The notes beneath the pieces were generated by a model. It ran no database searches. It was not told the DNA's origin and was given only the letters and a program-made list of their open reading frames with translations. From the NCBI GenBank assembly GCA_002390045.1, contig DGSB01000070.1, positions 1 through 24,580 of the forward strand: a stretch of DNA of 24,580 bases, written 5' to 3'. This stretch comes from Fibrobacter sp. UBA4373 (GTDB taxonomy: Bacteria; Fibrobacterota; Fibrobacteria; Fibrobacterales; Fibrobacteraceae). Each line of letters starts with the position of its first letter. Position 1 is the stretch's first letter. The position numbers were made by a program, and so were the translations under genes. Positions 15,943 to 22,457 of this stretch are shown here, one piece after another.

Positions 15943-17017
15943 ACTGCCGTTCAAAGGAAATCGTATCTTCCTTACGACCGTTTAAGTTCATCAGGCGCTC
16001 TGGCGCAAAGGTCATCGCATTCGCTTTCGCGTAATCCTTGAAAAGTTCCACGCGTTCAAAGAATTCCTCAGGGCTCTGGCTCGTGAGAACTTTCTGCCGG
16101 AACTCGGGGGTTTCTGGATTAAAGCCTTTGCAAAGGCGCGCCGCAAGCTGTTTTAAGCGCCCCAGCGCACCGAAAGGCGTCGACGTACTTTCTTCCATCA
16201 TAAAGTCGTAATACGTCTTAAAGACCGAGCAGGCTTCTTCTGCCGACACCACACGCGGAGCCTTTCCTTCTAACGCGTCGGCGATTTCCCCAAAAAGCCA
16301 CGGATTGTGCATCGCGCCGCGGCCAATGGAAACGCCTTTTACATCGTACTTTTCTAAGCATTCCAAGGCAAACTTCACACTGTTCACATCGCCGTTCCCG
16401 ACGACCGGAATCTTTGCAGCACTGGCGACTTCCCCGATCAAATCCCAGTTGGCAAAACCGTTATAACCCTGCACACGAGTTCTTCCGTGCACAGTCAACA
16501 TGTCTGCGCCCTCACCTTCCGCAATCTTCAAGGTTTCCATCACATTAATCGAATTTTCATCCCAGCCGACTCGGCACTTGAGCGTCATCGGCACGGAAAT
16601 CGACTTCTTGACTTCGCAAAGGATTTCCTTCAAACGAGGCAAATCTTTCAAAAGCCCCGCACCGCCGCCCTTACCGGCGACCTTTGGCACAGGACAGCCC
16701 GCATTCACTTCAATGTAATCCGGCTTCAGAGATTCCAAAACATGTGCCGCATAGGCCATGCGTTCAGGATTCCTTCCAAAAATCTGGATTCCGAACGGCC
16801 GCTCTTCCGGATAAAAATTCAATTGTTTCCGATTTTTGAGAATGAACGGGGAAGTTCCGTCCGTGGACACGAATTCCGAAACCAGCAAGCCCATCCGATT
16901 TCCCGAAAGAACCCGGCAAAGGCGTCGAAAAGGCGCATCCGTCACGCCGGCCATCGGAGACAGCACCGTGCACGGAGAAACGCGGATATCCGCAAACTGA
17001 AATTCATTTTTCAACAT
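15932..17017 (-). CDS. dusB: tRNA-dihydrouridine synthase
   Basis: FMN-dependent enzyme that reduces uridines to dihydrouridine in tRNA. The 361-residue protein has a TIM barrel beginning LSPMAGVTDAPFRRL, the active-site Cys108 in NAGCPVPKV followed by a glycine-rich GKGGGAGLL loop, TLKCRVGW, TVHGRTRVQGYNG (substrate/FMN-contacting His), VVGNGDV, and the phosphate-binding SIGRGAMHNPWLF, then a C-terminal helical domain. These features fit the DusB branch, though DusA/C cannot be fully excluded by eye. It is transcribed away from the HU gene and converges on allophanate hydrolase, with which it overlaps by 11 bases. No terminator is visible between the two. Confidence 0.92.
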   Translation of the reverse strand: MLKNEFQFADIRVSPCTVLSPMAGVTDAPFRRLCRVLSGNRMGLLVSEFVSTDGTSPFILKNRKQLNFYPEERPFGIQIFGRNPERMAYAAHVLESLKPDYIEVNAGCPVPKVAGKGGGAGLLKDLPRLKEILCEVKKSISVPMTLKCRVGWDENSINVMETLKIAEGEGADMLTVHGRTRVQGYNGFANWDLIGEVASAAKIPVVGNGDVNSVKFALECLEKYDVKGVSIGRGAMHNPWLFGEIADALEGKAPRVVSAEEACSVFKTYYDFMMEESTSTPFGALGRLKQLAARLCKGFNPETPEFRQKVLTSQSPEEFFERVELFKDYAKANAMTFAPERLMNLNGRKEDTISFERQFKG

Positions 17018-17110
17018 TTATTCACACTTGTCCACGAAGTAGCCAAAAGGTAAGCGACGAAAAAAAAGAAAAGAACCGCTCCAAAAGTAGATTTTTTCAG
17101 CCAAGGTTCT

Positions 17111-17119
17111 TATATTTTG
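17111..17119 (+). promoter_or_regulatory. Putative promoter box TATATTTTG of the HU gene
   Basis: TATATTTTG lies three bases before the GTG start codon of the HU-type gene. If TATATT is the -10 element, transcription would begin at about the start codon itself, giving a leaderless mRNA. The same nine-base box precedes pheS at 762-770. A T-rich stretch upstream (near 17090) is the only candidate -35 region. Confidence 0.5.
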
Positions 17120-17122
17120 AAC

Positions 17123-17476
17123 GTGGCTAATGTAACAAAACAAGATTTGATTCAAGACGTAACGAGCGCGACCGGCATCGTCAAGAACAAGGTACGTGTT
17201 GTTGTAGAACAATTCCTGGACCTCGTTGGAGAATCCCTCGCAGAGGGTAATTCCATCGAGATCCGTGGATTCGGTACGTTTATCAACAAAGAACGTAAAG
17301 CACGTCCGGCTCGTAACCCGAAGACAGGCGAAATCGTATACCTGCAACAGCGCGTCATTCCGACGTTCAAGTTCTCCGCCGATATCAAGGCTGCAATTGC
17401 GAAATCCGCAAAGGTGGCAACGACTCAGGCAGAACTTTCGGAAGTCAATTCCGTTACCGCAGGTTCTTCTCTCTAA
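17123..17476 (+). CDS. HU-family DNA-binding protein
   Basis: 117-residue nucleoid protein of the HU/IHF family that bends DNA as a dimer. Residues about 1-92 give the full HU fold: VTKQDLIQDVTSATGIVKN, then EIRGFGTFINKERKARPARNPKTGE, with the conserved RNPKTGE arm that inserts into the minor groove. A 25-residue Ser/Thr/Ala-rich tail follows, longer than in E. coli HU. GTG at 17123 is chosen because the protein then begins MANVTKQDLI, near the family's usual N-terminus, and no ATG is available; a TTG at 17117 is an alternative. It seems leaderless from the promoter box directly upstream. A terminator follows at 17528-17553. Confidence 0.93.
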   Translation: MANVTKQDLIQDVTSATGIVKNKVRVVVEQFLDLVGESLAEGNSIEIRGFGTFINKERKARPARNPKTGEIVYLQQRVIPTFKFSADIKAAIAKSAKVATTQAELSEVNSVTAGSSL

Positions 17477-17527
17477 TCGATTCCTAATCCCTTAGGAACT
17501 TGAGATCAAACCTTTTAAAACAAAAAA

Positions 17528-17553
17528 AGCCGCAATCCTTTTGGACTGCGGCT
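17528..17553. terminator. Terminator between the HU gene and the seven-gene envelope operon
   Basis: AGCCGCA and TGCGGCT form a 7 bp stem, extended inward by TCC/GGA around a TTTT loop. On the minus strand the stem is followed by seven T, a clear intrinsic terminator for the operon ending at 17569. On the plus strand the T-run is weaker (CTTGATTTT) but may still end the HU transcript. Confidence 0.88.
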
Positions 17554-17568
17554 CTTGATTTTAAACGC

Positions 17569-18276
17569 TTACTGGAATTCCGCGATTTCTCCTGCCGAGA
17601 GGAATCTCCACTTTCCAAGTTCCAGTGTCGGATCGAGCTTCACATTGCCGATCGAAATGCGTTCCAAATCTTCCACATGGTTCGACACGGCGGCGAACAT
17701 GCGGCGGACTTCATGGTAAACGCCTTCCGCAATGGAAATTTTCACGACCGTATCCGAAACCTTTTCCAGTTCTCGAGCAATGAAAGGTTTCTTTTCTCCC
17801 TTTAATTGCACGCCTTCCTTCAAAATGCGCATCTGCGCTTCGGTAATCGGGCGGGCAAGCTTTGCCACATAGGTCTTGAGCATGCCTTTTTTAGGGCTTT
17901 CCACGCGGTGAATGAACTGCCCCTGATTCGAGAACAAAAGAAGCCCGTGAGAATCCGCATCCAAGCGTCCTACGCAGTTCAGCCCCATCGCAATCATGCG
18001 GTGCGGGAACGATTCAAAAACCGATTCATGATCCCTCGGCTGATGGCTGCATTCTAGGCCACAAGGCTTGTTCATCATCAGGTAAAGTTCTTCCACAGTC
18101 GGCACATCTTCGCCGTTTACCGTAATCGTTTCCGGCCTTGAATCCAATTCTTCGAACGGATCTTCCACAAGACGACCTGCGATTTCCACAAGCCCTGAAC
18201 GTACCAAGGCGCGACACTCTTTGCGCGTGCCAAAGCCCAAATAAGACAGCAATCTTTCCACTGTCAGTTTTTGCAT
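17569..18276 (-). CDS. RsuA-family ribosomal small-subunit pseudouridine synthase
   Basis: 235-residue enzyme that isomerises a uridine in rRNA (U516 of 16S rRNA in the E. coli RsuA case). An N-terminal S4 RNA-binding domain (about 1-60; LLSYLGFGTRKECRALVRSG) is followed by the catalytic domain with Asp106 in GRLDADSHGLLLF, and by GVYHEVRRMF and the C-terminal GKWRFLS. An RluE/RluF-type assignment cannot be excluded. The ATG at 18276 has GAGGT upstream and yields a complete S4 domain; the frame remains open for another 70 codons upstream but that stretch is inside the preceding gene. It overlaps the DUF2953-like gene by 13 bases and is the last gene of the operon. Confidence 0.9.
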   Translation of the reverse strand: MQKLTVERLLSYLGFGTRKECRALVRSGLVEIAGRLVEDPFEELDSRPETITVNGEDVPTVEELYLMMNKPCGLECSHQPRDHESVFESFPHRMIAMGLNCVGRLDADSHGLLLFSNQGQFIHRVESPKKGMLKTYVAKLARPITEAQMRILKEGVQLKGEKKPFIARELEKVSDTVVKISIAEGVYHEVRRMFAAVSNHVEDLERISIGNVKLDPTLELGKWRFLSAGEIAEFQ

Positions 18277-19106
18277 AAAAACCTCACAAGCCAACGTCGC
18301 CAAAAAATCAATCGGAAGCTTTCCGGATTTTTCTTGTAACGATGACGATTCATCAAGTAAATCACAACGAGCTCCACCGTAGAAACGGCACTCACAAGTC
18401 CAAATCCTAAAATTCGCGCAATGGAAAAGGAAGCCACAAAACCGCCTTCGATCCGAAGCGGACGATTCCCTTCCCAGTCCATCAAGAACTGCCAATTATG
18501 AAAAAGCGGAATCACCCCACACAAGAAATTCAAACCGCCCATGGCATAACCCATTTCCTCATAATCCCCAAACCGAAGGCCTTCGACAACAGTCGGTTCA
18601 AAGTAGCAGTGGAAAATTCGAAAAAAGGACCGGCTCATTCGAAACGAACTTTTTAAGATTTTCCGATCAAAGCCCGGTTCTAGGATTAGCGTTAAAAATT
18701 CCTCATCCGAAGAATCTTTTTCTGACGATTTCTTCGAAGCTTTTTTCGGTTGCCTTTTCGGCTTCGCCTTTTCTTTTGCAGGCTCCGTCACTTTAGGCAT
18801 CGGTGATGTTTTCACAGGCGCAGGGGTCGAAGCCTTGACCGTTTCCTCTTTTTCCTTTTTCCAAGGATTTTCGTTGTCAAAGTCATCCTCTTCGCTCACC
18901 CGGATTTCTTCATCGGCAGACGACTCTTCTTTCATTTCGGTCAAAGGTTCATCATCTTCCGAACTCCAAATTTTTTTGCGGAATAAATGGAGAGAAAACC
19001 GATTCCCATTTTTCTGACCACGAAATGAAAAACGGACTTTCACCGGGAAAAGTAAAAGTCCGCCTCCAACAATCGTAATCAGAATGATGAGAATGTCAAA
19101 GATCAT
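18264..19106 (-). CDS. DUF2953-like membrane-anchored protein
   Basis: 280-residue protein of unknown function. It opens with a membrane helix (IFDILIILITIVGGGLLLFPV) followed by VKVRFSFRG, then a long, highly charged linker (about residues 45-135, rich in E, K, P, including a PKVTEPAKEKAKPKRQPKK-like segment). A C-terminal globular part with FEPTVVEGLRFGDYEEMGYAMGGLNFLCGVIPLF and IEGGFVASFSIARIL resembles DUF2953, a family of small membrane-linked proteins. The assignment is by eye and moderate. Its start overlaps the MlaC-like gene's end by 4 bases (ATGA), and its end overlaps the pseudouridine synthase gene by 13 bases. Confidence 0.7.
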   Translation of the reverse strand: MIFDILIILITIVGGGLLLFPVKVRFSFRGQKNGNRFSLHLFRKKIWSSEDDEPLTEMKEESSADEEIRVSEEDDFDNENPWKKEKEETVKASTPAPVKTSPMPKVTEPAKEKAKPKRQPKKASKKSSEKDSSDEEFLTLILEPGFDRKILKSSFRMSRSFFRIFHCYFEPTVVEGLRFGDYEEMGYAMGGLNFLCGVIPLFHNWQFLMDWEGNRPLRIEGGFVASFSIARILGFGLVSAVSTVELVVIYLMNRHRYKKNPESFRLIFWRRWLVRFLCKN

Positions 19107-19684
19107 TCTTCAGATTCGTCAGCTTTCTTCTTGATCGTTTCAAGAAGGTCCGCAAAAGTCTTCGTCTTCAAAATCGTCGCAAACTGTTCCTTGTAATTGC
19201 GAGCGGTCGAAAGATCATCGATTACCAGATCCCAAGCCATCCAGTTGTCGTTGACCAGGTTCATCTTGTAAACCAAGACGGATTCCTTGCCTTTATACCA
19301 AAGATGCGCCGTCACGTTCGCTTCCGTATTGTTCTTCTTCATTTTCGGAGCATCGTAAATGGTACTGTCGGTGCGATACATTTCCAGGCGTTTTGCGCTG
19401 GAATTGCGGACCATGCGCTGGAATTCCGTCGCAAAGGAATTCTTCGAGGCGTCGTCCAGGGATTCCCAGGTTTCCTTCGGCAAGGACTTTTCTGCCAAAA
19501 GCTTAAAGTTGAAAACGTCGCTCAGCAAAGCTTTCACGCGTTCATTGTCTGCCTTCGAAAGGCTCTTCTTTTTCAAAAGAGTCTGAAGTTCCTTGTCGTT
19601 TTTGGAAATTGCCTGCACCGGGTCCGCAGCAAAAGCGGCCACGCAAGAAAGAGCAAGCATCGAAATTAGAAGTTTCATTTTCAT
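19103..19684 (-). CDS. MlaC/Ttg2D-like phospholipid-binding periplasmic protein
   Basis: 193-residue secreted protein of the MlaC (Ttg2/Tgt2) family, whose characterised members ferry phospholipid between outer-membrane and inner-membrane complexes. A signal peptide (MKMKLLISMLALSCVAAFA) is followed by the family pattern: VFNFKLLAEKSLPKETWESL, FATEFQRMVRNSSAKRLEMY, NVTAHLWYKGKESVLVYKM and WMAWDLVIDDLSTARNYKEQF. The ATG at 19684 follows the TolC-like stop after a single base (TAAAATG). The Mla ATPase, permease and MCE-protein genes are not in this window, so it works either with genes elsewhere or in a different complex formed with its operon partners, such as the TolC-like protein just upstream. 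Confidence 0.8.
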   Translation of the reverse strand: MKMKLLISMLALSCVAAFAADPVQAISKNDKELQTLLKKKSLSKADNERVKALLSDVFNFKLLAEKSLPKETWESLDDASKNSFATEFQRMVRNSSAKRLEMYRTDSTIYDAPKMKKNNTEANVTAHLWYKGKESVLVYKMNLVNDNWMAWDLVIDDLSTARNYKEQFATILKTKTFADLLETIKKKADESEE

Positions 19685-19685
19685 T

Positions 19686-21050
19686 TTATTTTCCCAGATC
19701 AAGTTGATGGTATTCCGAAAGGGAAAGTCCCATTTTGCTAATCAGCTCCGCAAATGCAATGTTGTACTTGCAGACAGCATAATAATAAGACTTTTGGAGT
19801 TGAAGATTGTTCGTATACGCCGAAACCAGATCATTCGCATTCGAAGGATCCAGGTCGTATTTCATCGCGGCGCTTTTCAAAATGGATTCGCTCGCTCTCA
19901 AGCTAGACCGCAGGCTTTCGAGTTTCGCCTTGGCACCTTGCGTCAAAATGTACTGTTCTTCCATTTTCAACAAAATGCCTTCCGAAGCGTAATTTTCCGT
20001 CAGTTTCAAACCGCGCAATTCTGTCCGCGCCGAAACATAAGAACTCCAGCTATTCCAAAAATTCAAATTATAGCGGACACCAAAGCCGACCGCACCCGAA
20101 ATCTTGTTCACGGCGTCCTGCGCAAAAGCATTCTTCTGCACCGCAGTACGGTTTCCCGCCCAAGACTTCACATAGGTGAATTCCCCCATCAAGAAGAACT
20201 GAGGTCCGAGTTTCGCTTCAGCGAGTTCAAGCTGATACTGTCTCGCTTCCAGGCCTGCATTCAGGCGTTTTAAATCCGGATGATGCTGCAAGGCAAGGTC
20301 TTTGGCTTCGTCGAGAGTCGGGAAATATTCCTTCCGTTCCGAAAGGACCGTATCCAGCGGAACAAAAGTTTCATTAGAATCCAGCCCGAGCGAAAATTTA
20401 ACCGCGAGCTTTACACGGGCAAGTCCATTTTCGGCATCGATAATCGCTTCGTCAAGAGTATGACGGTTCGCCTTGAGTTTTAGCAGGTCGGTCTGCGAAA
20501 CATGAGGATCGTCTTCGTCGAGAGCCTCTTCCAATTTTTCTTCGGCGCGGTCCATCTGCTTTTTCGCATCGGAAACCAAACGATTCATTTCCATCGCCAG
20601 GAGATAATTATAATAGTACGTTTGCAGCTCAACGCCTTTTTCGTGTTCCTTTCCTAGAACACTCATTTCCGTCTGGCGAAGATCCGCTTCCGCCGCTTTC
20701 TTCCCGACCTTGTACTGGCCGTAATTCAGCGGTTGAACCGCTTTAATTTCGGTTCCAAAAAACGGGCCCATCTTGGAAAAGTCCCAAGTGTCGACCGTAT
20801 CGCCCCAATCGTCCACCGTTTCCTTTAAACCGGGGGCCGGTCCCACCATCATGGAAATTTCAAATTTGGAGAGAACCGCAGCGGCCTTGATTTCAGAAAT
20901 CTTGTTCTTTTTTGCTTCCGTCGCAAATCGAGTCTCCGCAAGCAGCGGGTCAGTCGAAAGGCCTCTTTCCACAAAGCCTTCACAGTCATACCGCACTTCC
21001 GCAGCGAAAGTGACCGCAATCAGTAAAAAAGGCAAAATTCTAAAAATCAT
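19686..21050 (-). CDS. TolC-family outer-membrane efflux/export protein
   Basis: 454-residue outer-membrane factor of the TolC type, forming a trimeric barrel with a long periplasmic helical tunnel. A signal peptide (FRILPFLLIAVTFAA) is followed by long amphipathic helices: KKAAEADLRQTEMSVLGKEH, EMNRLVSDAKKQMDRAEEKLEEAL and, in the second repeat, LDEAKDLALQHHPDLKRLNAGLEARQYQLELAEAK. The last is the canonical TolC repeat motif. An aromatic-rich stretch (VGFGVRYNLNFWNSW) near residue 325 would form barrel strands. No inner-membrane pump or adaptor gene is adjacent. It follows the lytic transglycosylase gene by 11 bases and precedes the MlaC-like gene by one base. Confidence 0.85.
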   Translation of the reverse strand: MIFRILPFLLIAVTFAAEVRYDCEGFVERGLSTDPLLAETRFATEAKKNKISEIKAAAVLSKFEISMMVGPAPGLKETVDDWGDTVDTWDFSKMGPFFGTEIKAVQPLNYGQYKVGKKAAEADLRQTEMSVLGKEHEKGVELQTYYYNYLLAMEMNRLVSDAKKQMDRAEEKLEEALDEDDPHVSQTDLLKLKANRHTLDEAIIDAENGLARVKLAVKFSLGLDSNETFVPLDTVLSERKEYFPTLDEAKDLALQHHPDLKRLNAGLEARQYQLELAEAKLGPQFFLMGEFTYVKSWAGNRTAVQKNAFAQDAVNKISGAVGFGVRYNLNFWNSWSSYVSARTELRGLKLTENYASEGILLKMEEQYILTQGAKAKLESLRSSLRASESILKSAAMKYDLDPSNANDLVSAYTNNLQLQKSYYYAVCKYNIAFAELISKMGLSLSEYHQLDLGK

Positions 21051-21061
21051 TTTGTACGAAT

Positions 21062-21775
21062 TTAGAAATCCTTGAAAGATTCGCCCATCCTTTCGTCGAC
21101 AAGCCGCTGTAATTTCCGATATTTCGCAAGAACACCCTCATAATAGAATGTTGGCAGGGGTTCTCCGCTCCGAATTTTAGAATCCACTCCACCAGGGCCT
21201 AAATTATAAGCGATGACCGCCTTCTTCACACTTCCATATCGGCCAACAAGCCGCATCAAATAGGCGCTTCCCACAATCACACTGATTTCCGGGCGCATCA
21301 AATCCGCCGGATTCTCCACTTTGATCTTAAAACGTTTACCGATTTCCTGCGCGGTCACCACTTTCAACTGCATTAAGCCATAGGCACCCGACTCCACTCC
21401 GCTGCGAAAACGTCCTTTCGCCTTGGGGTCCCCCTTACTTTCTTGGAATACAATCGCCGGAATCAGTAAAGGATCAAAACCGTAGTTTCGGGAAAGCATC
21501 CAGATTTCATCGCTCAAAAGCATTTTTTGCTCTTGCGACATCTTGTTTTTGGAAAGGATGTCAAAAGCCATGTAAATACGGCAATAATCCAAAGTCCAAT
21601 TCCGATACTTGGTAAACTCCGCAATGTCTTTCTGCAAACGCATTTCCTGAATCGAAATCCGTTTCATTTCCACCGAGTAATACCGCCAATGTGCAATAAA
21701 GCCCGCCAAGAGCCCCACGACAAGGACTAGCGAGATCGTAGACGGAATTGCCGACAGCCGTATGTTATTTTTCAC
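21062..21775 (-). CDS. Membrane-anchored lytic transglycosylase (SLT domain)
   Basis: 237-residue peptidoglycan lytic transglycosylase. A membrane helix (about residues 12-30) anchors it, followed by a short coiled segment, then the SLT/goose-lysozyme-like domain with catalytic Glu112 in FQESKGDPKA, GAYGLMQL, GSAYLMRL and AYNLGPGGV, the usual four motifs. The GTG at 21775 is chosen: it has GAGG nine bases upstream, overlaps the upstream stop by 11 bases, and puts the anchor helix at the N-terminus. The longest frame begins at 21859, but that would overlap 95 bases of the STAS-protein gene. It probably makes wall openings for an envelope complex encoded by the same operon; that is inference. 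Confidence 0.85.
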   Translation of the reverse strand: MKNNIRLSAIPSTISLVLVVGLLAGFIAHWRYYSVEMKRISIQEMRLQKDIAEFTKYRNWTLDYCRIYMAFDILSKNKMSQEQKMLLSDEIWMLSRNYGFDPLLIPAIVFQESKGDPKAKGRFRSGVESGAYGLMQLKVVTAQEIGKRFKIKVENPADLMRPEISVIVGSAYLMRLVGRYGSVKKAVIAYNLGPGGVDSKIRSGEPLPTFYYEGVLAKYRKLQRLVDERMGESFKDF

Positions 21776-22457
21776 GACGGCGATCCTCAAGCCGATCCAG
21801 ATATTTCGTCCAGCTGCGAATGCGTGCTTTCGAAGTTGTCGAAGTTGTCGAATCGACAATGAGACCTAAATTCTTAAGTGGCCCGATCGTCGACTGCAAA
21901 TAGTCCAATTCACTCCGAATCCGTTCCGATTCCTGCTCGAGTTCAATCAAGCGCGAATCACGCATCTGAATTTCTTCTTTCTGCCCTCGAATGATTCCGT
22001 ACAAAGTAACAAACCAGCAGACAAGGACAATGATCAAGACCAAAGCAATGAAAGGACTCAAGCGAATGCCGGTCTGTTTGCTGTAATAAGCTCCGATCGC
22101 TCCGATTAGCGCAAGAATCCCTTTACGCCGATACGTTTTCCAGTTTCCGGTAATCGGAAATATGTGCGCATAAGGGCTGAAGAATTTTTTGTTTTCTTCC
22201 CCATTGAACACTAGAACAAGTTCCGTATCCCGTTCCTTCGCATTTTCCAAAAAACTGAGAAACAGCTTCAAATATTCCTTGTCCGTAAAGCGGGCATTAT
22301 CTACGTCTAAAAACCAGACTTTGCCGGGACCATCCATGATCCGATTGACTTTTTCACGCAAGGGAGCAAACTGGGTAAAGCCAAAAGTACCGCTAATGCG
22401 AATATAGACTTCATGGCCTGATTCTTCTACAAACAGATCGATCTGCTCTGAATTCAT
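21765..22457 (-). CDS. STAS-like domain protein with membrane helix and coiled coil
   Basis: 230-residue protein of uncertain function. Residues about 5-100 resemble a STAS domain (anti-sigma-factor-antagonist fold): GTFGFTQFAPLREKVNRIM then VWFLDVDNARFTDKEYLKLFLSFL. The Ser/Thr phosphorylation site of SpoIIAA-type proteins is not evident (TDKEYL where DSSGL is usual). A membrane helix follows (about 132-156, PFIALVLIIVLVCWFVTLYGII), then a coiled coil (about 158-192) and a basic C-terminus (DRLEDRRREK). MlaB of the phospholipid-transport system is also a STAS protein, which is suggestive beside an MlaC-like gene, but this fused architecture differs from MlaB. The start overlaps the GH57-like gene by 4 bases (ATGA). 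Confidence 0.65.
   Translation of the reverse strand: MNSEQIDLFVEESGHEVYIRISGTFGFTQFAPLREKVNRIMDGPGKVWFLDVDNARFTDKEYLKLFLSFLENAKERDTELVLVFNGEENKKFFSPYAHIFPITGNWKTYRRKGILALIGAIGAYYSKQTGIRLSPFIALVLIIVLVCWFVTLYGIIRGQKEEIQMRDSRLIELEQESERIRSELDYLQSTIGPLKNLGLIVDSTTSTTSKARIRSWTKYLDRLEDRRREK
21831..21857. repeat. Short 9-base tandem repeat within the STAS-protein gene
   Basis: CGAAGTTGT occurs twice in succession (21831-21839 and 21840-21848), followed by a degenerate third unit CGAATCGAC. It encodes the Ser/Thr repeat DSTTSTTSK at the C-terminal end of the STAS-like protein. It lies in phase with codons, so copy changes would keep the reading frame. Confidence 0.6.

Noticed and set aside
21776..21859. 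Longer N-terminus for the lytic transglycosylase from the ATG at 21859
   Set aside because: It would overlap 95 bases of the STAS-protein gene and bury the membrane anchor behind a basic extension. The GTG at 21775 has a ribosome-binding site and a short coupling overlap.
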